Shown: piece after piece, positions 8,726 to 13,897 of the stretch
How the letters are laid out: each line of letters opens with the position of its first letter
How positions within the stretch are numbered: position 1 is the stretch's first letter
Source: an uncultured Alistipes sp.
GTDB taxonomy: Bacteria > Bacteroidota > Bacteroidia > Bacteroidales > Rikenellaceae
Length of the DNA: 13,897 nt
Direction of reading: 5' to 3'
Assembly: GCA_934754975.1 (NCBI GenBank)
Contig: CAKVKI010000042.1
Coordinates: forward strand, 1-13,897
Program-made: the position numbers and the translations under genes
The notes under the pieces: generated by a model
What the model was told of the DNA's origin: nothing
Databases searched by the model: none
Seen by the model: only the letters and a program-made list of their open reading frames with translations

Positions 8726-8785
8726 GGACCGGAAAAGGGGAATAGTGCCGTGTGCGGATAACCGCATGCGGCACGGTTCCGGTCC
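8726..8785 (+). promoter_or_regulatory. two-part RNA stem-loop in the leader before GH99
   Basis: The 99-base gap before GH99 contains nested inverted repeats. The inner arms, GTGCCGTGTGCGG (8745-8757) and CCGCATGCGGCAC (8762-8774), pair over 13 positions (11 Watson-Crick, two G-U) around an ATAA loop. The outer arms, GGACCGGAA (8726-8734) and TTCCGGTCC (8777-8785), are perfect 9-base complements. There is no T-tract after it, so it does not look like a classic intrinsic terminator. It could act as an mRNA stability or processing element, a Rho- or ribosome-linked attenuator, or a REP-like repeat. The two left arms also allow alternative folds, because TTCCGGACCGGAA (8722-8734) is self-complementary. 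Pairing is seen directly, and function is inferred. Confidence 0.55.
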
Positions 8786-8816
8786 CGACACTATCAACGG
8801 AAAACAAGACATACTT

Positions 8817-9926
8817 ATGAAAAACAAATTGTCGGCGGTGCTGTTTGCCGCTGCGGTGCTGCTGGGGTGTGCGGGATGCGGCTCCGCGGAAAGCGGGTCT
8901 GCCGGAGAACCCGACCAGCGGGTTTTCGGATTCTATTACAACTGGTACGGAAATACCGAGGTCAACGGCAAGGAGGTCCACTGGGGCCACGGCGTGATCG
9001 GGAACAACAGCTACGACGGTCCTGCCGATTACATTCCCGGCGTGGATAACATCGCGGCCAATTTCTACCCCGAACTGAAAAACTACAGCAGTACCGATCC
9101 CGCGATCGTCGCGCGTCATGTGGAGATGATGGCCAAGGCGCGGATCGGCGTCGCGGTCGTGACGTGGTGGGGCGACAACGATTTCGGATCGCCGGCCCTG
9201 CCCGTGCTTTTCGACCAAGCGGCGAAGCACGGCATGAAGGTCTGCTTCCATATCGAGCCTTACCATGACCGCAATCCCGAAAACCTGCGCGCCAATATCG
9301 CCAAACTGCTCGGACGCTACGGTTCGCATCCGGCGTTTTACCGCATGGACGGACGCCCCTGCTTCTTTATCTACGACTCCTACATCACGCCGGCTTCGGA
9401 GTGGGCGCGTCTGCTGCAGCCCGACGGCGATCTGACGATCCGCGGCACGGAACTCGATGCGGTGATGATCGGACTCTGGGTCAAGGAGCATGAGGAGGAT
9501 TACTTCACCGAGTCGGGCATGGACGGGTTCTACACCTATTTCGCCGCGACGGGCTTCACCTACGGTTCGACGCCCGCCAACTGGAAGAAGATGCAGGCGT
9601 GGGCCGAGCGCAACGGCAAGGTGTTCATCCCCTGCGTCGGACCGGGTTATATCGACACCCGCGTACGTCCGTGGAACGGCTCGACGACCCGCGACCGCGG
9701 GAACGGAAAGTATTACGACGACATGTTCGGCGCGGCCGTCGCCAGCGGTGCGCCCTACATCGGCATCACCTCGTTCAACGAGTGGCACGAGGGAACGCAG
9801 ATCGAGCCGGCCGTGCCTTTCAGCTGCGACGCCTTCACCTACCTCGATTATTCGCCGCTGGCGCCCGACTATTACCTGACGCGTACCGCATACCTGATTT
9901 CGAACTGGAAAAAACAGCCGTTATGA
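8817..9926 (+). CDS. GH99 endo-alpha-mannosidase / endo-alpha-1,2-mannanase lipoprotein
   Basis: The product is 369 residues from ATG 8817. A GTG at 8745 would run through the leader hairpin and add residues before the signal peptide, so it was rejected. The lipoprotein signal has two candidate Cys residues, LLGC at Cys18 and CAGC at Cys21. GH99 enzymes cut inside alpha-mannosides with retention, by a 1,2-anhydro-sugar mechanism. Diagnostic features are VFGFYYNWYGN near the mature N-terminus, TWWG (Trp117-Trp118), FHIEPYHDRN, FFIYDSYI, and FNEWHEGTQIEP with Glu322 and Glu325, which match the catalytic Glu pair three residues apart known in characterized bacterial GH99. Trp rather than Tyr in the TWWG segment fits bacterial mannan-type enzymes rather than the animal glucosyl-mannose endomannosidase, from recalled structural work. 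The GH92 gene overlaps its stop. It probably acts at the cell surface or in the periplasm on the incoming glycan. Confidence 0.93.
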   Translation: MKNKLSAVLFAAAVLLGCAGCGSAESGSAGEPDQRVFGFYYNWYGNTEVNGKEVHWGHGVIGNNSYDGPADYIPGVDNIAANFYPELKNYSSTDPAIVARHVEMMAKARIGVAVVTWWGDNDFGSPALPVLFDQAAKHGMKVCFHIEPYHDRNPENLRANIAKLLGRYGSHPAFYRMDGRPCFFIYDSYITPASEWARLLQPDGDLTIRGTELDAVMIGLWVKEHEEDYFTESGMDGFYTYFAATGFTYGSTPANWKKMQAWAERNGKVFIPCVGPGYIDTRVRPWNGSTTRDRGNGKYYDDMFGAAVASGAPYIGITSFNEWHEGTQIEPAVPFSCDAFTYLDYSPLAPDYYLTRTAYLISNWKKQPL

Positions 9927-12208
9927 TGAAACATCTTTCGATGCTTCTCCTGTTTTGCTGTCTGGGTTTGCTCCCGGCGGCGGCCTCTTCCGGAGCTTTC
10001 GATCCCGTCGAGCTGGTCAATCCGCTCATGGGCAGCCAGTCCGTGCATCAGTTCTCCGCCGGAAATACCTATCCGGCGGTGGCGACGCCGTGGGGCATGA
10101 ATTTCTGGACGCCCCAGACCGGCAAGATGGGCGACGGCTGGGCCTATACCTATACCGACACCCGTATCCGGGGGTTCAAGCAGACGCACCAGCCTTCGCC
10201 GTGGATCAACGATTACGGACAGTTCTCGCTGATGCCCGTCACCGGAACGCCCGAATTTGACGAGGAACGCCGGGCGAGCTGGTTCGGTCACAAAGCCGAG
10301 ACCTCCAAGCCCTATTATTACAGCGTTTACCTGGCCGAGTACGACGTAGTGACCGAAATTACGCCGACGGACCGTGCCGCGGTCTTCCGCTTCACCTTCC
10401 CCGAAGGCGACGACTCCTATGTGGTCGTCGATGCTTTCGACAAAGGCTCCTGTGTGAAGATCGAACCCGAAAAACGCCGGGTGACGGGTTATACGACCCG
10501 CAACAGCGGCGGAGTGCCGGATAACTTCCGCAACTGGTTCGTCGTCGAATTCGACCGCGACTTCGAATATGCCGCGACTTTTGCCGACGGAGAGCGTTCC
10601 GAGGCCCTCGAACAGCAGGCCGGGCATGCCGGCGGCATCGTCGGCTTCCGGACCCGGCGCGGCGAGCAGGTGACGGCGCGCGTCGCGTCGTCGTTCATCT
10701 CGCCGGAACAGGCGCTGCGCAATCTGCAGGAGGTCGGGGGACGCGGTTTCGACGAGGTCTGCGCCGCGGCGAAACAACGCTGGAACGATGTGCTGGGCCG
10801 CATCGAGATACGGGAAGGCGACTTGGACCATCGGCGGACTTTCTATACGTGCCTCTACCGCTCGACGCTGTTTCCGCGCAAGTTCTATGAATTCGACGCG
10901 CAGGGAAAGCCCTGGCACTACAGCCCCTACAACGGCGAAGTGCTGCCCGGCTACATGTATACCGATACCGGGTTCTGGGACACGTTCCGCTGCCTGTTTC
11001 CGCTGCTCAACCTGGTTTATCCCTCGGTGAACCTCGAAATTCAGGAGGGGCTGGTCAATGCCTACCGCGAAAGCGGGTTCTATCCCGAGTGGGCCAGTCC
11101 GGGGCACCGCGACTGCATGGTGGGCAACAACTCGGCTTCGGTGGTGGCGGATGCCTATCTGAAGGGCATTCGCGTCGAAGATACGGCGACGCTCTATCGG
11201 GGCCTCGTGGACGGAGCCAATAAGGTGCATCCGTCGGTGCGCTCGACGGGCCGCTGGGGATACGATTACTACAACCGGCTGGGGTATGTGCCCTATGACG
11301 TCGGGATTCGTGAAAACGCCGCCCGTACGCTCGAATACGCCTATGACGACTGGTGCATCTACCGCATGGCCAAGGCCCTCGGCCGCCCGCAGGAAGAGGT
11401 GGACCTCTACGCGCAGCGCGCCCGGAACTACCGCAACCTGTTCGATCCTCAGACCAAACTGATGCGGGGCCGCAACGCCGACGGCAGTTTCGCCGAGCCT
11501 TTCTCGCCGTTCAAGTGGGGCGACGCCTTCACCGAAGGCAACTCGTGGCACTACACCTGGTCGGTGTTCCACGATCCGCAGGGACTGATCGACCTGATGG
11601 GCGGCCGGGAACGGTTCGCCGGGATGCTCGATTCGGTATTCGTCGTGCCGCCGGTCTTCGACGAGAGCTATTACGGCAGCGTTATCCACGAAATCCGGGA
11701 GATGCAGGTGATGAATATGGGCAACTACGCCCACGGCAACCAGCCGATTCAGCACATGATTTATCTCTATAACTATGCGGGGCAGCCGTGGAAGGCGCAG
11801 TATCGCCTGCGGCAGGTGATGGAGCGGTTCTACTCGGCCACGCCCGACGGCTACTGCGGCGACGAGGACAACGGCCAGACTTCGGCGTGGTATGTCTTTT
11901 CGGCGTTGGGATTCTATCCCGTATGCCCCGCTTCGGACCAGTATGTACTCGGATCGCCGCTGTTCGAAAAGGCGGTCGTCCATTATGAGGACGGACGGCG
12001 GACAGTCATCACCGCCGCCGGCAACGGACCGGGCAGCTGCTATGTGGAGTCATTGAAAGTCAATGGCCGCAACTCCTCGAAGAACTACCTGACGCACGGA
12101 ACGCTGATTGCAGGCGGGAAACTCGAATTCGGCATGTCGGACCGTCCCGATCTGTCGCGGGGAACCGCGCCTTCGGACGCGCCTTATTCGTTCTCTTCGG
12201 AATTTTAG
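9923..12208 (+). CDS. GH92 calcium-dependent exo-alpha-mannosidase
   Basis: The product is 761 residues, normal for GH92. The start at ATG 9923 overlaps the GH99 stop as ATGA (translational coupling); a second ATG follows directly at 9926. An open frame extends back to 9599 but there it only shadows GH99. The signal peptide (LLLFCCLGLLPAAASS) is probably Sec type, giving a periplasmic enzyme. GH92 enzymes release mannose from alpha-mannosides by inversion with calcium. Visible motifs are PLMG-S near the mature N-terminus, GHRDCMVGNNSAS (His395-Arg396-Asp397), TEGNSWHYTWSV with Glu538 as likely general acid, and GDEDNGQTSAWYVFSALGFYP with Asp647 and Asp649. These lie at a constant offset of five from the recalled BT3990 residues Glu533, Asp642 and Asp644. 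The segment GNQPIQHMIYLYNYAG differs from the GNEPSHH form of many relatives, so linkage preference (1,2, 1,3, 1,4 or 1,6) is open. Confidence 0.96.
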   Translation: MMKHLSMLLLFCCLGLLPAAASSGAFDPVELVNPLMGSQSVHQFSAGNTYPAVATPWGMNFWTPQTGKMGDGWAYTYTDTRIRGFKQTHQPSPWINDYGQFSLMPVTGTPEFDEERRASWFGHKAETSKPYYYSVYLAEYDVVTEITPTDRAAVFRFTFPEGDDSYVVVDAFDKGSCVKIEPEKRRVTGYTTRNSGGVPDNFRNWFVVEFDRDFEYAATFADGERSEALEQQAGHAGGIVGFRTRRGEQVTARVASSFISPEQALRNLQEVGGRGFDEVCAAAKQRWNDVLGRIEIREGDLDHRRTFYTCLYRSTLFPRKFYEFDAQGKPWHYSPYNGEVLPGYMYTDTGFWDTFRCLFPLLNLVYPSVNLEIQEGLVNAYRESGFYPEWASPGHRDCMVGNNSASVVADAYLKGIRVEDTATLYRGLVDGANKVHPSVRSTGRWGYDYYNRLGYVPYDVGIRENAARTLEYAYDDWCIYRMAKALGRPQEEVDLYAQRARNYRNLFDPQTKLMRGRNADGSFAEPFSPFKWGDAFTEGNSWHYTWSVFHDPQGLIDLMGGRERFAGMLDSVFVVPPVFDESYYGSVIHEIREMQVMNMGNYAHGNQPIQHMIYLYNYAGQPWKAQYRLRQVMERFYSATPDGYCGDEDNGQTSAWYVFSALGFYPVCPASDQYVLGSPLFEKAVVHYEDGRRTVITAAGNGPGSCYVESLKVNGRNSSKNYLTHGTLIAGGKLEFGMSDRPDLSRGTAPSDAPYSFSSEF

Positions 12209-12213
12209 ACGGT

Positions 12214-12240
12214 CGCCGGGGCCTGTTTCCGGCTCCGGCG
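12214..12240. terminator. stem-loop between convergent genes (likely bidirectional terminator)
   Basis: The whole 32-base gap between the GH92 stop and the convergent araC-type stop is nearly filled by a hairpin. CGCCGGGGCC (12214-12223) pairs with GGCTCCGGCG (12231-12240) over ten positions with one G-U, around a seven-base loop. Its position between converging genes suggests it ends both transcripts. Neither side has a real T-tract, so termination may be weak or factor-dependent. Confidence 0.5.
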
Positions 12241-13116
12241 CTACTGGTTCTCCTTGGAGTCCGACAATACTTTTTTCCGGTACTCGACCGGGGACATGTT
12301 GATGATCTTTTTGAACTGTCTGTTGAAGTTCGAGAGGTTGTTGAAGCCCGATTCGTAGCAGATCTGGAGAATATTGTAGTTGTCTTCGAAAAGCAGTTTG
12401 CAGGCGTGCCCGATACGCACTTCGTTTACGAACTCGATGAACGTTTTGTGCGTGCGCTCCTTGAAATATTTGCAAAAAGCCTGCGGGGTCATGTTGGCGA
12501 TTCCGGCGATGTCTTCCAGCGAGATATTCTCCTTGTAATTGATGGTGATGTATTTGAAGACCTTGTTCATCCGCTTGACCTTCTCTTCGTTGAGGACATT
12601 GTTGAACCCATAGGAGGAGAGTCCGGTATACTCCTTGGCCGAGAGCCGCTGCAGCAGTTCGAGCAGCGCCATGCTCCGGTCGAACTCCTTCATGTGCAGC
12701 ATCGCTTCCATCTCTTTGCCGATGCATGCCGTTTCGCTGTCCTTGAAGCTGAGTCCCAGTTCCGATTTTTTCAGCAGTTCATTGATCTCGGCAAAGGGCG
12801 CCAGTTCGAAGAAACCCGTGCCGAAAACGTCTTTCGGGAAGTGGATCACCACCTGGTAATCGGTGTCGGTTCCGGAGCCTGCGGTCCGCTTGTTTACCAG
12901 CCAGTTGTGGGGCAGATTCGGCCCCAGCAGCAGGATTTCCGTACCGCTGATACCTCCGAAATGGCTGCCGACGTGCTTGATGCCGTTGTCCATACGGATA
13001 AATACCAGCTCGTATTCGAGGTGGATATGCCACGGGACATGGACGTTGTAAAAAAACTCTTTCTTGATGTTGTAGAGCGATTTTATCAGCGGGACCTGTT
13101 CGTATTTCGGTTTCAT
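12241..13116 (-). CDS. AraC-family transcriptional regulator
   Basis: The 291-residue product has an N-terminal cupin-like sensor domain (about 25-95, with PWHIHLEYELVFI and ILLLGPNLPHNW) and a C-terminal AraC/XylS DNA-binding domain (about 185-285). The two helix-turn-helix units fall near ISLEDIAGIANMTPQAFCKYFK (199-219) and ILQICYESGFNNLSNFNRQFKK (249-270), ending in the usual MSPVEYRK. The cupin type usually senses a small sugar or its derivative. It is convergent with the mannoside PUL and divergent from the fucU-like gene and transporter, so the divergent sugar operon is its most likely target. A role in the PUL is possible, but PULs of this kind are more often controlled by SusR-like, hybrid two-component or ECF-sigma regulators. 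A TAnnTTTG box lies 26 bases upstream of its ATG, giving a very short leader. The family call is secure, and ligand and target are inferred. Confidence 0.93.
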   Translation of the reverse strand: MKPKYEQVPLIKSLYNIKKEFFYNVHVPWHIHLEYELVFIRMDNGIKHVGSHFGGISGTEILLLGPNLPHNWLVNKRTAGSGTDTDYQVVIHFPKDVFGTGFFELAPFAEINELLKKSELGLSFKDSETACIGKEMEAMLHMKEFDRSMALLELLQRLSAKEYTGLSSYGFNNVLNEEKVKRMNKVFKYITINYKENISLEDIAGIANMTPQAFCKYFKERTHKTFIEFVNEVRIGHACKLLFEDNYNILQICYESGFNNLSNFNRQFKKIINMSPVEYRKKVLSDSKENQ

Positions 13117-13141
13117 GGTTCGGATGGTTGGTTATTAATTG

Positions 13142-13149
13142 CAAATATA
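13142..13149 (-). promoter_or_regulatory. putative -7 element (TATATTTG) for the AraC-family gene
   Basis: Read on the minus strand, 13149 to 13142 is TATATTTG, a full match to the Bacteroidota -7 consensus TAnnTTTG. It is placed so that transcription would start about 20 bases before the regulator's ATG. I see no convincing TTTG-type -33 element at the right distance, which would fit a regulated promoter. Confidence 0.45.
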
Positions 13150-13208
13150 GTATTTTATATTAAAATAGTATTACTACTGGTTAAATTTATAGCTGTAAGG
13201 CCGGTAGG

Positions 13209-13250
13209 CGGTCTGTAATTTTGTAATACGCCCGTCGTCCGGATAGACCG
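13209..13250 (+). promoter_or_regulatory. putative fucU-operon promoter bracketed by an inverted repeat
   Basis: TAATTTTG (13216-13223) matches the Bacteroidota -7 consensus TAnnTTTG on the plus strand, and would give a leader of about 45 bases before the mutarotase ATG. No good -33 TTTG is seen about 20 bases upstream, so an activator may be needed. The box is flanked by a 6-base inverted repeat, CGGTCT (13209-13214) and AGACCG (13245-13250), which might be regulator half-sites or an RNA stem. Repeats this short occur by chance, so only the -7 box carries weight. Confidence 0.4.
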
Positions 13251-13275
13251 ATATTAATTGATTCGACTGATTGCC

Positions 13276-13701
13276 ATGTTAAAAAACATACCATCCGTAC
13301 TGTCGCCCGAATTGCTGAAGATCCTCATGGAGATGGGGCACGGCGACGAACTCGTTTTGGGCGACGCCAATTTTCCCGCGGCGTCCACCGCCCGGCGTCT
13401 GGTGCGCGCCGACGGACACAGCGGCCCCGAAATGCTCGAAGCCATCATGCGGCTTTTCCCGCTGGACACCTTCGTTCCCCGGCCTGCGGCGCTGATGTCG
13501 GTCGTTCCGGGAGACGACTATGCGCCCGAACTGTGGCCCCGCTACGAGGCGATAATCCGTGCGGCGGATCCCAACTTCGCAGGCTTCGAGATGCTCGAAC
13601 GCTTCGAGTTCTACCGCCGGACCGCCCAGGCCTATGCCGTCGTGGCGACCGGCGAGTCGGGCCGTTACGCCAATATAATCATCAAGAAGGGGATCCTCTG
13701 A
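13276..13701 (+). CDS. fucU: FucU/RbsD-family L-fucose mutarotase
   Basis: The product is 141 residues, almost the length of E. coli FucU. The family interconverts alpha and beta anomers of a monosaccharide (L-fucose for FucU, ribose for RbsD) in the cytoplasm, which speeds entry into catabolism. Diagnostic features are MGHGDELVLGDANFPA, with His22 at the position of the known catalytic His of FucU, and the C-terminal YANIIIKKG. DANFPA and the overall length favour FucU over RbsD. The start is ATG 13276; an upstream in-frame TTG at 13258 would add six residues and is less likely. An MFS sugar transporter follows after 43 bases, so this begins a small sugar-uptake operon that continues beyond the window. 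Whether the sugar is L-fucose or another fucose-like pentose/hexose depends on the missing downstream genes. Confidence 0.88.
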   Translation: MLKNIPSVLSPELLKILMEMGHGDELVLGDANFPAASTARRLVRADGHSGPEMLEAIMRLFPLDTFVPRPAALMSVVPGDDYAPELWPRYEAIIRAADPNFAGFEMLERFEFYRRTAQAYAVVATGESGRYANIIIKKGIL

Positions 13702-13744
13702 CGGAGGGCCTTCCGATCAATCTGCCAACCTAAAACTACCGATT

Positions 13745-13897
13745 ATGAAAATGTATCTGTTTTTTGTCTGTCTCGTCGCGGCGATGGGCGGACTGCTCTT
13801 CGGATTCGACACCTCCGTCATTTCGGGGGCCATCGAATTCATGCAGTCGCCCGAAGTCTTCCACCTGACGCCGCTCGAAAAGGGCTGGGCCGTGGGG
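13745..13897 (+). CDS. MFS sugar-porter-family transporter (3' partial)
   Basis: Only the first 51 codons are in the window. The protein starts directly with a hydrophobic helix (residues 4-22) and shows GGLLFGFDTSVISGA (15-29), the transmembrane-1 signature of the sugar porter group (XylE, AraE, GalP, GLUT relatives). It is therefore an inner-membrane sugar:proton symporter or facilitator. It differs from FucP, the usual L-fucose permease, which belongs to the separate FHS group. It is probably translated from the same mRNA as fucU. Its substrate is presumably the sugar the mutarotase acts on. The family call is good despite truncation, and the substrate is unknown. Confidence 0.85.
   Translation, partial: MKMYLFFVCLVAAMGGLLFGFDTSVISGAIEFMQSPEVFHLTPLEKGWAVG

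Noticed and set aside
8745..8816. GTG start giving GH99 a 24-residue N-terminal extension.
   Set aside because: The extension is encoded by the stem-loop leader and would bury the lipoprotein signal peptide. ATG 8817 gives a normal signal and the usual GH99 length.
9599..9922. Upstream extension of the GH92 open frame inside GH99.
   Set aside because: The translation there is arginine-rich shadow sequence of the GH99 frame. The signal peptide begins at ATG 9923, so there is no real fusion.
12406..13218. Plus-strand open frame of 270 residues opposite the AraC-type regulator.
   Set aside because: The minus-strand product is an unmistakable AraC protein. The plus frame shows no recognizable domain and runs out of the gene into the AT-rich promoter region.
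13702..13715. Short palindromic CGGAGGGCCTTCCG after fucU as a terminator.
   Set aside because: The stem is about five pairs with a tight loop and no T-tract, and the transporter gene follows after only 43 bases. Chance or a minor feature.

Overview
The window looks like a gut Bacteroidota chromosome, most likely Bacteroidales. An Alistipes-like genome would fit the fairly GC-rich coding sequence, but that is a guess from style rather than a match. The evidence for the phylum is a SusC/SusD pair, several lipoprotein signals, start codons without clear Shine-Dalgarno sequences, and TAnnTTTG promoter elements.

Positions 1 to 12208 (+ strand) form one polysaccharide utilization locus (PUL), entered in the middle of susC. 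In order it encodes: the C-terminal part of a SusC-type TonB-dependent transporter; a SusD-type binding lipoprotein; a small DUF3823-like lipoprotein that probably binds glycan at the surface; two tandem paralogous secreted proteins of about 670-700 residues resembling DUF6259 / GH101-GH36-like alpha-glycosidases; a GH99 endo-alpha-mannosidase/mannanase lipoprotein; and a GH92 calcium-dependent exo-alpha-mannosidase. GH99 and GH92 together point to an alpha-mannoside target such as yeast-type alpha-mannan or high-mannose N-glycan. In the model, surface proteins bind and cut the glycan, SusC/SusD import the pieces, and the periplasmic enzymes trim them. The role of the DUF6259-like pair is unknown.

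The operon is tightly packed. The exceptions are a terminator-like hairpin with a T-tract between the DUF3823-like gene and the first DUF6259-like gene, and a large two-part stem-loop before GH99. GH99 and GH92 share an ATGA overlap.

Positions 12209 to 13897 hold a second unit. A convergent AraC-family regulator lies on the minus strand and is divergent from a fucU-type L-fucose mutarotase followed by the start of a sugar-porter-family MFS transporter. Their 159-bp AT-rich divergent intergenic region carries a TAnnTTTG box facing each way. No gap between genes exceeds 300 bases. I see no tRNA, rRNA, CRISPR array, insertion sequence or phage gene.

The least explained parts are the DUF6259-like pair, in which the upstream copy seems to have lost the putative catalytic residues of the downstream copy, and the structured RNA element ahead of GH99.
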